This document shows, piece after piece, positions 44,378 to 52,889 of a stretch of DNA of 64,000 nucleotides. The notes under the pieces were generated by a model. It was not told the origin of the DNA. It worked only from the letters and a program-made list of their open reading frames with translations, and did no database searches. Where the stretch lies: positions 248,001 through 312,000 of the forward strand of contig NZ_FOPC01000003.1 of the NCBI RefSeq assembly GCF_900113375.1, read 5' to 3'. The first letter of the stretch is position 1, and the number at the start of each line of letters is the position of its first letter. Origin of the DNA: Algoriphagus hitonicola (GTDB taxonomy: Bacteria > Bacteroidota > Bacteroidia > Cytophagales > Cyclobacteriaceae). The position numbers were made by a program, and so were the translations under genes.

Positions 44378-46248
44378 ACAGTTTTTTATTAATCGCAATC
44401 ATTTTTATTTCTGCCGCCATTCTTTTTGTGCCAATCGCAAAAAAACTGGGAATGGGCTCCGTACTGGGCTATTTGATTGCAGGGATCGTAATTGGCCCGT
44501 ACTTATTGGGATTTATCGAAAGTGGTGATCAGGGTCAGGACATCATGCACACGACAGAATTCGGCGTGGTGATTATGCTCTTTTTGATCGGGCTGGAACT
44601 CGATCCGGAGAATCTCTGGAAGATGCGGGATCTTATCCTTCGTGTCGGATTATTTCAAGTTTTGGTGACTTCTGCCTTGATTTTTGGATTCGCAATTTAC
44701 CTTGACATTGATTGGAGAATCAGTCTTGCTGTATCGCTCTCAATGGCCCTCTCCTCAACGGCGATCGTTTTATCCTCTCTCAAAGAAAAAGGTCAATTGG
44801 GGAGCCCTGTGGGCAAAATGTCATTTGGTGTTTTGCTGATGCAGGATATCGCAGTCATTCCGATTTTGGCTATCATTCCCCTTTTGGCCACAGTAAGTGG
44901 GGATTTGGCTGCCAATTCTGAAGTGGAGGCTGGATTGATCGATAGTCTTCCGACCTGGGCGCAAACGCTTTCAATATTTGGAGCGATTGGAATCATCATT
45001 CTGCTTGGGAAATACGGTTTTGGACCATTGCTTAAATGGGTTTCAAAATCCCGCCTTCGCGAGCTTTTCACAGCTTCGGCGCTGTTGATTGTATTTGGAA
45101 TCAGCTGGCTAATGCAAGTCGTAGGTCTGAGTCCCGCACTGGGAGCTTTCATCGCAGGAGTCATTTTGGCAAACTCTCCATATCGACATGCTTTAGAATC
45201 TGATTTAGAACCATTTAAAGGGTTGCTTTTGGGCGTATTTTTCATGGCTGTAGGTGCGACGATCAATTTCAATCTGATTATAGCAGATCCAGTGACCATT
45301 ATTTCCATCACTTTGGGAATCATGCTGGTCAAATCTCTGGTTCTAATTCTGATCGGAAAACTCCGAAAACTTTCCACAGGTCAAAATTTAAGCTTCGCCA
45401 TCGGACTTTCTCAGGTTTCTGAATTTTCTTTTGTGACCTATGCTTTTGCTTTGCAATTCGAGGTCATTGATATGAGTCTCTCCGATCAATTGATGGCTAT
45501 TACGGCGCTGACGATGACCTTTACGCCATTGGCTTCATTGGCCTTGGACAAGTTTATCATTCCAAAATTGGAAAAAGAAGATCCAATCACTGGAAAAGAG
45601 GATGAAGTTATCCACGAAAAGAATCAAGTCATCCTCTTGGGATTTGGAAATTTCGGAAGTACGGTAGGTCGATTTTTAAGGGCCAACGGCGTAGAATGTA
45701 CCATCTTGGATTATGATCCGGATCGAATTGATTTTTTGAGAAAAATGGGTTTTAAGGTCTATTTCGGTGATGGCTCTCAGGTCAATGTACTTAAAACGGC
45801 CGGAGCCGATGAGGCTAAAATTTTGATTTCAGCCATCGACACCCCTTCTCAAACCTTACAGGTCATCGAAATCTGCAAGGAGCATTTTCCCCAATTGGAA
45901 GTAATGGTACGTGCCAAAAACCGCTACGATGCTTACGAATTGATGGAAAACGGAGTACGAAATATCTATCGGGAGCATTTGGATACTTCTGTTCGAATGG
46001 GTGAAGATGTCCTTCGAAAGATGGGATTTCGGGCTCATACGATTCACCGTTTGGCCGCACAATTCAAAAAATACGATGAGGATTCCCTTCAGATTTTAGT
46101 CAATTTCAAAAATGACGAGGGCGAATACATCCAAAATGCAAAAAAACATATCGAGCAGCAGGAAAACCTACTTTCTGGAGAATTGATGAAAAAATTCTCA
46201 TTGAATGATCACGCTTGGGATTCCGATTCTTTGAAGGAAGATTCTTAA
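44374..46248 (+). CDS. KefC/KefB-type potassium:proton antiporter with RCK domain
   Basis: A 624-residue CPA2 antiporter. The membrane part (about 1-385, a dozen or so helices) has the family blocks VIMLFLIGLELDPENLWKMR, ALSSTAIVLSSLKEKGQLGS and GLSPALGAFIAGVILANSPYR. The cytoplasmic RCK domain (from about 415) starts VILLGFGNFGSTVGRFLRANG and binds a nucleotide or glutathione adduct. It may export K+ to acidify the cytoplasm and protect against electrophiles. In a bacillithiol-using organism the signal could be a bacillithiol adduct, which is inference. Confidence 0.93.
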   Translation: MNSFLLIAIIFISAAILFVPIAKKLGMGSVLGYLIAGIVIGPYLLGFIESGDQGQDIMHTTEFGVVIMLFLIGLELDPENLWKMRDLILRVGLFQVLVTSALIFGFAIYLDIDWRISLAVSLSMALSSTAIVLSSLKEKGQLGSPVGKMSFGVLLMQDIAVIPILAIIPLLATVSGDLAANSEVEAGLIDSLPTWAQTLSIFGAIGIIILLGKYGFGPLLKWVSKSRLRELFTASALLIVFGISWLMQVVGLSPALGAFIAGVILANSPYRHALESDLEPFKGLLLGVFFMAVGATINFNLIIADPVTIISITLGIMLVKSLVLILIGKLRKLSTGQNLSFAIGLSQVSEFSFVTYAFALQFEVIDMSLSDQLMAITALTMTFTPLASLALDKFIIPKLEKEDPITGKEDEVIHEKNQVILLGFGNFGSTVGRFLRANGVECTILDYDPDRIDFLRKMGFKVYFGDGSQVNVLKTAGADEAKILISAIDTPSQTLQVIEICKEHFPQLEVMVRAKNRYDAYELMENGVRNIYREHLDTSVRMGEDVLRKMGFRAHTIHRLAAQFKKYDEDSLQILVNFKNDEGEYIQNAKKHIEQQENLLSGELMKKFSLNDHAWDSDSLKEDS

Positions 46249-46274
46249 TTTTAATATTCTTAAAATAATTTAAG

Positions 46275-46282
46275 TATTTTTG
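46275..46282 (+). promoter_or_regulatory. Candidate -7 element for the exopolysaccharide operon
   Basis: TATTTTTG matches TAnnTTTG, 27 bases after the KefC stop codon and 76 bases before the ATG of the TPR-barrel gene. It suggests that the three-gene cluster has its own promoter. Confidence 0.5.
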
Positions 46283-46358
46283 ACGGTATTCACCCAAAGA
46301 AAATATCCTCCCTCCTTTCCCTGAGTTGATATTTTACCAAAAGGACCCGCACTTATTT

Positions 46359-47900
46359 ATGAAAATTATGCAAAGGATTAAGCCTCCTAGAGCACTGATA
46401 ATCGTTGTTTTAAGTTTTTATTTCCTTCATTTTGCTCAGGGACAAAATTCAGAATTTTATCAAAAACTAACTCAAGCGGATAAACTATTAAATGAGGGTC
46501 AAATACAGGAAGCAATCCTAGTATTATCCAATCTTAAAAATCAGGGTATTCAAAATGAGGACCTCAGTAGACTCCTTGGTAAGGCTTATTATTGGTCCAA
46601 GGATTTTCCCAAAACAAAAGAGTTTTTTAAGCAAGAAATTAGCTCCAATCCGGAATTTCTGGAGCTTCAACTCGATTATGCACGAATTCGCTACGAATTC
46701 CAGGAATGGGAGGCGGCTGAGCAACTTTTGGAAGCGCTTTATCCAAAACTACCCAAGCACCCGGAAATCAACCAAAAACTTGCCGAGATCAATTACTGGA
46801 CCGGAGGGAGTAAAGAAAAATCTCTGGAATTTCTGGAAAGGATTTTATCCGAATACCCCAATAATCCATCAGCAGGGCAATTAAAGGAAGAAATTATTTC
46901 ACAAACTGCCCCCCTATTGTCTATTCAATCGGGATATTATTCGGATTCGCAGCCACTTCGCTATGGTATAATCGGAGGGAAATTCAGCGGCTATCAATCT
47001 TCTAAACTCCAGCCCTTCATTCGAATCGAAAATAGGTTTTATGCTGAAAACCAACGAATCAGCTTATTGGAGTTGGGAAATAAATTAGCCTTTCCCAGTT
47101 CTAAAACGACCTTGATATTAACAGGTGGATTGGTCCAAAATAGCAGGTTCAATGAATTGGATTTCACGTATGAAGCCTCTTTAGAACAAGGATTGGGAAA
47201 GGGATTTTTTGCCGGAGCTGCTCTCGGCAAAGAAGCATACTTGTACACCTTGGCTAGTTTGGAAGAGGTCATCAGTCCCAAATTAGCTCAAATAAGTCTT
47301 GAGCGAAAATCTGAGAATTCCTGGATGGGAAAATTTCAGGCAAATCAACGAACATTTGAATCGGATAATAAACTTCAAATGCTCAGCTTGTGGGTTTTAA
47401 TTCCAATCATAAAATCACAGAGCGTTAAGTTTTATCTTGGCTACTCGGGTACTTTGGCAGATACCGATAGCGTGCGATTTGAAACGGTTTCCATGCCTAG
47501 TCCTCCTATTAGACCTAGTTTTGGCGAACTCATCCCCGGGGCTTATAGTCCTTATTTTACTCCGATCAATCAATCCATTCTTGGAGCGTTAGCTAAAATT
47601 TCATTGGATTTGGGAGAAAGTCAAAACATCAGCATCACGGGCAATTATGGAGTGTTTGCAGAAATATCCAATCCCAATATTTATTACTTCGGGCCTGAAA
47701 CCCCAGGAAATGCTCCAATTAACACGGAAAACATGGTTTTACTTTTCAATACAGAAACTTATAACCCAGTCGAATTGAAATTTGAATATTCCAATACCTT
47801 TTCAGAGCGTACCAGCATCAATCTCTCCTATCAATACCAAAAAACCATATTTTTTGACAGCCATTTTGTAGCCTTTAATCTTAATCTAAAGCTTTACTAA
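46359..47900 (+). CDS. TPR plus outer-membrane beta-barrel protein (exopolysaccharide export candidate)
   Basis: About 513 residues from the ATG at 46359; the longer TTG reading adds 11 non-signal residues. After a signal peptide (VVLSFYFLHFAQG) come TPR-like helices (AWEAAEQLLEALYPKLPKHPE, DYARIRYEFQEWEAAEQLL) to about residue 185. The C-terminal 330 residues are amphipathic beta strands (GIIGGKFSGYQSSKLQPFIRI; LKFEYSNTFSERTSINLSYQY), ending in a barrel-like strand. This is the plan of YaiO/PgaA-type exporters. Its stop overlaps the start of the glycosyltransferase by one base (TAATG). Confidence 0.82.
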   Translation: MKIMQRIKPPRALIIVVLSFYFLHFAQGQNSEFYQKLTQADKLLNEGQIQEAILVLSNLKNQGIQNEDLSRLLGKAYYWSKDFPKTKEFFKQEISSNPEFLELQLDYARIRYEFQEWEAAEQLLEALYPKLPKHPEINQKLAEINYWTGGSKEKSLEFLERILSEYPNNPSAGQLKEEIISQTAPLLSIQSGYYSDSQPLRYGIIGGKFSGYQSSKLQPFIRIENRFYAENQRISLLELGNKLAFPSSKTTLILTGGLVQNSRFNELDFTYEASLEQGLGKGFFAGAALGKEAYLYTLASLEEVISPKLAQISLERKSENSWMGKFQANQRTFESDNKLQMLSLWVLIPIIKSQSVKFYLGYSGTLADTDSVRFETVSMPSPPIRPSFGELIPGAYSPYFTPINQSILGALAKISLDLGESQNISITGNYGVFAEISNPNIYYFGPETPGNAPINTENMVLLFNTETYNPVELKFEYSNTFSERTSINLSYQYQKTIFFDSHFVAFNLNLKLY

Positions 47901-49483
47901 TGGACCCGATTTTTTCAAAACAATTCTGGAGTCAAAGCGAAGCTAAAGACGTTGGTTACTTTCAAAAGTTGATCCTTCTTAGTTTGGTGATCTCCGGGAT
48001 AATTTCCATTCTGCGGTTTGCCGATTGGTGGTTTCGAGAGGAGCATTTGGGCAATCTTGCGCTTTTTGTGATTTTATCGGTCACGCTATGGTACGGGATG
48101 CTGCGTCTGATCATTATCTGGATCAATTACCTGGGGATAAAAAAACCTGAATTTAAGGAAGCGCCAAAAGGACTTTCAGTTGCGATTTTTACTACAAGTT
48201 CACCGGGCGAACCCCTTTCCATGTTTGAAAAAACACTGGAGGCATGCTCCAAAATCACCTATCCCCACACCACCTACTTACTGGATGATACGCAGGATTA
48301 TCGTTTCCGTGAAGTTGCAGAAAAATACGGCGCCGTTTGGCTAGAACTCGTAGGCCTCCCAGGAGCCAAGGCAGGAAAAATTAATGCTGCCCTTCAACAA
48401 ACCAAAGAGGAATTTATCCTGGTTTTAGATCCGGATCATGTTCCTTTTCCAAATTTTCTGGATCAAACCTTAGGTTTTTTCTCCGACTCAGAGGTGGGTT
48501 TTGTGCAGGTTTCCCAAGGATATTACAATCAATACCGATCCTTTACCGCTCAAGCCGCTGCTGAACAAACTTATACCTTTTATGGCCCCACACAGATGGG
48601 CATGCATGGATACAACTGTACGGTGGCCATCGGTGCCAATTGCACTTTTCGGAGAAAAGCCCTGGAATCCATCGGAGGACATGGGATAGGCTTGGCAGAG
48701 GATTTGGTGACTTCCATTAGAATTCATGCCGAAGGATGGAAATCAATTTATCATCCGGTCATAGTGGCTCGGGGATTGGTTCCAGAAGATTTTGGATCCT
48801 TTTGCAAACAGCAACTCAAATGGGCACGAGGAGTACATGAAGTGCTTTTTGATGAAGTCCCGAGACTGTTTGGTAAATTAAGTTTTTGGCAAAAACTATC
48901 CTATTTTACTATTGGGACCTATTATCTAGAGGGATTGGTTTCCCTAATTTATCTTTTGATTCCTTTTCTCTTCTTTTGGATGGACTTGCTGCCTGCCAAA
49001 ATGTATTTCGTTGAATTTTTGGAGTTTGGATTTCCGGTTTTATTTTTTTCTACCGTCATCTACTTCTATGTGCAGCAATGGCTTTGTTTTCCAAAGGATG
49101 AATCAGGACTGCACTGGAGAGGGATGGTCATGAAATTTGCCTGCTGGCCCGTGTATCTGATGGGTTTTTTGCTTTCGTTAGTCAATAAAAAAATTCCGTA
49201 CATTCCTACTGCCAAACAATCGGTAAGGGGGAAGATTTCACCTTTTGCAAAACCCTTATTGATTCAGGTAGTCATTTATCTGATTACAGTAGTTTATTTG
49301 ATTTATACCCGCAAGTACAATTTGAATGAATTGGAACTGATCGAAACGGCTGAAATCACCTATGGAATGATGGCTTTTGCCACGATTCCGTTTCTGATGG
49401 CCTTGATGGGACTTTATGCGGTGTGGGAATCCAGCCGATTGAATCCCGAAAGTCCGTGGCAAAAAATCCCCAAATCCTCTTGA
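47900..49483 (+). CDS. Membrane GT2 polysaccharide synthase (cellulose-synthase type)
   Basis: A 527-residue processive glycosyltransferase. Two N-terminal helices (about 25-42 and 53-75) precede the GT-A domain, with D129-D130 (TYLLDDTQDY), the DxD-like D177-P-D179-H, the catalytic-base region A266-E267-D268 and the motif Q304-QLKW308 where QxxRW is usual; Lys replaces Arg. Four or so helices follow to the C terminus. It polymerises a sugar nucleotide and threads the chain through the membrane. The sugar cannot be read from sequence. Flanked by the TPR-barrel gene (1-base overlap) and the GH26-like gene (10-base gap). Confidence 0.9.
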   Translation: MDPIFSKQFWSQSEAKDVGYFQKLILLSLVISGIISILRFADWWFREEHLGNLALFVILSVTLWYGMLRLIIIWINYLGIKKPEFKEAPKGLSVAIFTTSSPGEPLSMFEKTLEACSKITYPHTTYLLDDTQDYRFREVAEKYGAVWLELVGLPGAKAGKINAALQQTKEEFILVLDPDHVPFPNFLDQTLGFFSDSEVGFVQVSQGYYNQYRSFTAQAAAEQTYTFYGPTQMGMHGYNCTVAIGANCTFRRKALESIGGHGIGLAEDLVTSIRIHAEGWKSIYHPVIVARGLVPEDFGSFCKQQLKWARGVHEVLFDEVPRLFGKLSFWQKLSYFTIGTYYLEGLVSLIYLLIPFLFFWMDLLPAKMYFVEFLEFGFPVLFFSTVIYFYVQQWLCFPKDESGLHWRGMVMKFACWPVYLMGFLLSLVNKKIPYIPTAKQSVRGKISPFAKPLLIQVVIYLITVVYLIYTRKYNLNELELIETAEITYGMMAFATIPFLMALMGLYAVWESSRLNPESPWQKIPKSS

Positions 49484-49493
49484 TCTAATACCC

Positions 49494-50639
49494 ATGAAAT
49501 CACCCATAAAACGAATAGCATCAACTCTTTTTGTAATAGCGATTGCCTCCATTTTGCTCATAGGAATTGCTTTTGTAGGAAAAGAATCCACCGGACCTGT
49601 TGAGGATTTCTTTCGGGGAATCAGCGGTTCTGTTTCCAAATTGGAAGAGGATTACATTCTTAAAAAACGAAGTGAAACTAGAGCGGATAAATTGGATTGG
49701 TTGGCTGAATACAAGCAAAATTCAGACTTGCTGAAAAATCCTGATCCGGTTTTTTTAGGAGCATATGACAATCAAGCCATTCCTTCATTCCAACCAATTA
49801 TCGATTTAGAAGACAGTTTAGGTGTGACTTTCCCCTTTATTCATTTTTATACCGCTTGGGGAAGCAAACGAGAACAGCGATTTCCAATTGAACAAATTCG
49901 GGCTATTTCCACCCTTGGATCCATTCCTTTCCTGACTTGGGAACCTTGGTTAAATGATTTCTCGGAAGAAGAAATTCCATCTTTGGGTTCATCCGAGGAC
50001 AGGGATAAAAGCGGTCTAAAAGATATTGCATCTGGACTTTATGATCCCTATTTAATCCGATGGGCGAAAGAAGCGAAAAATACCCAAACGACCATTTTAC
50101 TGCGGATGGGGCATGAAATGAATGACCCCTATCGCTACCCTTGGGGTCCGCAAAATAATCAACCTGAGGATTTCGTGGCAGCTTGGCGCCACGTGGTGAA
50201 TTTATTCCGAGAGCAGGGAGCTGATAATGTACTCTGGGTCTGGGCACCGCATTTGGCTTATGGCTATTTTGAGGAATATTATCCCGGGGATGAATATGTG
50301 GACTGGGTCGGAACAGGAACGCTCAATTACGGAACGGTGGCTCCCTGGAGCGAATGGTGGAGTTTTGATGAAATATTTGCAAAATATTACGAAGAGTTTG
50401 CCGCGTTCAAAAAACCGATACTATTGTCTGAATTTGGATCTTTGGCAGTTGGTGGAAATCGTGCAGAGTGGTATGGTAAGGCTTTTGAGAATTTCCCCCA
50501 GCGTTTTCCACAAGTGAAAGCTCTTGTCTTTTTTCACAATAAAAATGATGCAACTACGACCTTTCAATCCTTAAATTGGTACATCATCAATGATTCGGAA
50601 ACCTTATCGGAGATCAAGAAACAATTTCAAACCTGGTAA
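49494..50639 (+). CDS. Membrane-anchored GH26-like glycoside hydrolase
   Basis: A 381-residue protein with an N-terminal anchor or uncleaved signal (about 8-28) and a GH26-type TIM barrel. The acid/base is E208 in LLRMGHEMNDPYRYPWG and the nucleophile E313 in PILLSEFGS, both spaced as in beta-mannanases. Family 26 acts on mannan and mixed beta-1,3/1,4 glucans. In this position it is more likely to trim or release the polymer made by the neighbouring synthase than to digest food. It ends the three-gene operon. Confidence 0.88.
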   Translation: MKSPIKRIASTLFVIAIASILLIGIAFVGKESTGPVEDFFRGISGSVSKLEEDYILKKRSETRADKLDWLAEYKQNSDLLKNPDPVFLGAYDNQAIPSFQPIIDLEDSLGVTFPFIHFYTAWGSKREQRFPIEQIRAISTLGSIPFLTWEPWLNDFSEEEIPSLGSSEDRDKSGLKDIASGLYDPYLIRWAKEAKNTQTTILLRMGHEMNDPYRYPWGPQNNQPEDFVAAWRHVVNLFREQGADNVLWVWAPHLAYGYFEEYYPGDEYVDWVGTGTLNYGTVAPWSEWWSFDEIFAKYYEEFAAFKKPILLSEFGSLAVGGNRAEWYGKAFENFPQRFPQVKALVFFHNKNDATTTFQSLNWYIINDSETLSEIKKQFQTW

Positions 50640-50949
50640 TTGAATTTATTCCAAGTACATCACCTATTCGATGTTCTAATTGGTAAATGAGCCAAGCTAT
50701 TTTCTACTTTTTAATCCAAACCCATGCGAATGATCGTAGTTTCTAAGGTTGGAATAGCGAAGCTTAAACTGAAAAGAAAAATCAGCTTATACTCAGATAC
50801 TATTCATTTCATTAAAAAATGTAAAAATCAAATTATTTTGAATGGGTATGCAACCATTTTAAATTAATTGAAGTTTAACCCACAATGAATTATTTGTTAA
50901 TTCGTTTAAAAACCAACTAATTATATTTGATATCTACAAATTCTCTGAC
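50640..50949. other. AT-rich intergenic region with one -7 motif
   Basis: A 310-base gap after the polysaccharide operon. The only supportable element is TATATTTG at 50922-50929, 21 bases before the next start codon. There is no clear hairpin and no short gene that I can defend. Confidence 0.5.
50922..50929 (+). promoter_or_regulatory. Candidate -7 element for the carrier-protein-like gene
   Basis: TATATTTG matches TAnnTTTG. A TTG at 50894-50896 lies 25 bases upstream, slightly longer than the usual spacing. Confidence 0.5.
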
Positions 50950-51198
50950 ATGAATCAGCATTTTTCAAGAATAAAAAAAGCCGTAGAAGTTTTTCATTCT
51001 TATGGAATATATGTCCATGGCCAGCGTAAAAATGATCATTTCATTCAAAAATTAAATATGGATCCCATTTTTGTCAATGGGTTGATTTTTGAATTGGAGT
51101 ATCAGCTTCAGGTAAATCTGCAGGAAGAAAAAATCCAAAATGCCGGCACACCTAAAGCTCTAATCGACCTCCTACTCGACCTGCCTCGGGATAATTAA
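50950..51198 (+). CDS. Acyl-carrier-protein-like small protein lacking the Ser of the DSL motif
   Basis: An 82-residue protein whose second half follows the ACP helical pattern: helix II and loop KLNMDPIFVNGLIFELEYQL align with the LGLDSLDxVELIMELE block, and VNLQEEKIQNAGTPKALIDLLL with the end helices. At the expected phosphopantetheine serine the sequence reads DPI, so it cannot carry the prosthetic group. The N-terminal HSYGIYVHGQRKNDHF is unlike ACP. I base this on pattern only. It has its own -7 motif and no fatty-acid genes nearby. Confidence 0.5.
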   Translation: MNQHFSRIKKAVEVFHSYGIYVHGQRKNDHFIQKLNMDPIFVNGLIFELEYQLQVNLQEEKIQNAGTPKALIDLLLDLPRDN

Positions 51199-51263
51199 AT
51201 TTTTGACCGAATACACTAAAAGCCGCATTTTGTCGTCTCTTTTTTGGAACGAATTGAGAATAA

Positions 51264-51944
51264 ATGAAGCAGCTTATCCTGATATTTCTGATGCCCTTTT
51301 TCATTTTCCAAAAGGCATTGGGTCAGAATTGGAAGTCCCAAAACTATCAAAATCTTACTTGGGAGGATTTTTTCAATCAGCCGCAAGCCAATCAACCCAT
51401 CGATTACCGGGATATAGATTATGGTCTTTTACATGCTGCAATTTATTATGCCACCAATGAGCAGCGAAGTCAACATGGCCTAGGTCCGTTAAAATATTCT
51501 TTTCGGATCGAGCAGCTATCCGCCTCGCATGCCTCGGATATGGTGAATTATAATTTTTATGGTCACTTCAGTACCATCCGAAATAAACGACTGCTCCGGG
51601 ATCGATTTCAAATCGTCGGATTGAATCCAGGTCAAATTGCAGAAAACATCAGCAGTACGGCCGGTTTAGATTATGAATATGGACGACCTGTCGGGGCTCC
51701 GCAGTCACCGGGAGACTTTTACTATCGAAGCTCCAGTCAAGGCGAACCAGTACAGCGACATACTTATGCCAGCTATGCAAAAGAAGTCGTTAAGCTTTGG
51801 ATGGATTCACCCGGACACCGAGCCAACATCCTAAGCCCATCTTTTCGTTATTTGGGTGTAGGATGCGCAGTTTATCCTGAGAAAAAGCTTTTTAATATGC
51901 CATATTTCATCAATGTGCAGTGCTTCAGCAATTCGATAAACTGA
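51264..51944 (+). CDS. Secreted CAP/SCP domain protein
   Basis: A 226-residue protein with a signal peptide (LILIFLMPFFIFQKALG) and one CAP domain: TNEQRSQHGLGPLKYSF, SASHASDMVNYNFYGHFS and HRANILSPSFRYLGVGCAVY carry the conserved His and Glu-type residues of the family. The loop between helix regions is long (GRPVGAPQSPGDFYYRSSSQ). Bacterial CAP proteins lack a settled function. The next gene, a lipoprotein, starts 76 bases on. Confidence 0.88.
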   Translation: MKQLILIFLMPFFIFQKALGQNWKSQNYQNLTWEDFFNQPQANQPIDYRDIDYGLLHAAIYYATNEQRSQHGLGPLKYSFRIEQLSASHASDMVNYNFYGHFSTIRNKRLLRDRFQIVGLNPGQIAENISSTAGLDYEYGRPVGAPQSPGDFYYRSSSQGEPVQRHTYASYAKEVVKLWMDSPGHRANILSPSFRYLGVGCAVYPEKKLFNMPYFINVQCFSNSIN

Positions 51945-52020
51945 CACAAATACGCTATTTGCCTTATTGCTAAAGCAGCCCCTTAAGTTGAGTTTTGGTG
52001 ACACATCAAAATTCAACTCT

Positions 52021-52776
52021 ATGAAATTCAACTCGTATTCTTTTCTTGTTCTTTTTGCGGTAGTAGCCTTTTCCATTAGCTCTTGCAGTGATTCGGACGA
52101 AAATCCACAAGATCAGCAAAGTAGCAACCCACTTCCTGATTTTGGGGACGCGGATGGAGTGATGGCTGCGATCAAAGCCAAATCCAATCTACCGGATGGA
52201 ACCCCCTCTCTCCCGGGTATGGCAGACATTCTGATTGATGTCGCTAACGCTAATTTTTATTCTTCTCCCAGCGGAGGAACTTTGGTCAATGTCGGAGCCG
52301 TAAGCCTGAATGAGTTTGACCTTCAAAATGTAGGTGGAAATGCTTACATCAACAATTTCACAGATATTACCTTGGAAATTAATTCCGGTCAGACTAACAA
52401 GTGGTCGGTTACCGGAGATAATGGGTTTGCAGGGTTTACGCATACCACGACCAAACCCATGCCTGGCGTGGTCCGATTTCAAACCAGCGTACCGGAGGAA
52501 TTTACACTAAGTGCAGGTGTGGAATTGAGCGTTCAGCAACTTCCTTCGGGAGTAGATAATTTATTGTGGGTGGTTTCTGATGGAAGCAAGGTGATTACCA
52601 AAGAAGCCCGTGCAACATCCGTCACTTTTTCAGCGAGTGAATTAAATGAATTATCCGCTTCTGGTACTGCCCTGGTGCAAGTAGCTGCCTACAACAGCGA
52701 AAGTCAGACCTTCGGAGGAAAGAAAATCTACTTTATCAATGAGACCGTGGATAGCAAATTTGTGACCTTGAACTAA
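52021..52776 (+). CDS. Hypothetical lipoprotein
   Basis: About 251 residues from the ATG at 52021; the longer reading from 51967 adds 18 residues with no signal character. The lipoprotein signal ends in AFSISSC (Cys 22), followed by an acidic linker (SDSDENPQDQQSSN). The mature part is Gly/Asn-rich, with beta strands, and resembles an immunoglobulin-like secreted protein. No known family. A strong terminator follows. It may be a surface lipoprotein because acidic residues just after the lipid Cys often mark surface export in this phylum. Confidence 0.7.
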   Translation: MKFNSYSFLVLFAVVAFSISSCSDSDENPQDQQSSNPLPDFGDADGVMAAIKAKSNLPDGTPSLPGMADILIDVANANFYSSPSGGTLVNVGAVSLNEFDLQNVGGNAYINNFTDITLEINSGQTNKWSVTGDNGFAGFTHTTTKPMPGVVRFQTSVPEEFTLSAGVELSVQQLPSGVDNLLWVVSDGSKVITKEARATSVTFSASELNELSASGTALVQVAAYNSESQTFGGKKIYFINETVDSKFVTLN

Positions 52777-52796
52777 AAGACAAGAATTTTTCATTT

Positions 52797-52830
52797 AGTC
52801 GATCCTTTTACTGTAGGGATCGACTTTTTT
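52797..52830 (+). terminator. Intrinsic terminator after the lipoprotein gene
   Basis: Perfect nine-base stem AGTCGATCC / GGATCGACT with an 11-base loop, then six T residues. Confidence 0.85.
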
Positions 52831-52889
52831 ATGGGCAGTGAAACCTCTTGGAGAGTGATGGGGTTTAGACAAATAAAGAAACTCATCCC

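Noticed and set aside
44793..45377. A 194-residue minus-strand frame opposite the KefC-type antiporter
   Set aside because: The composition reflects the complement of membrane-helix codons; no independent evidence.
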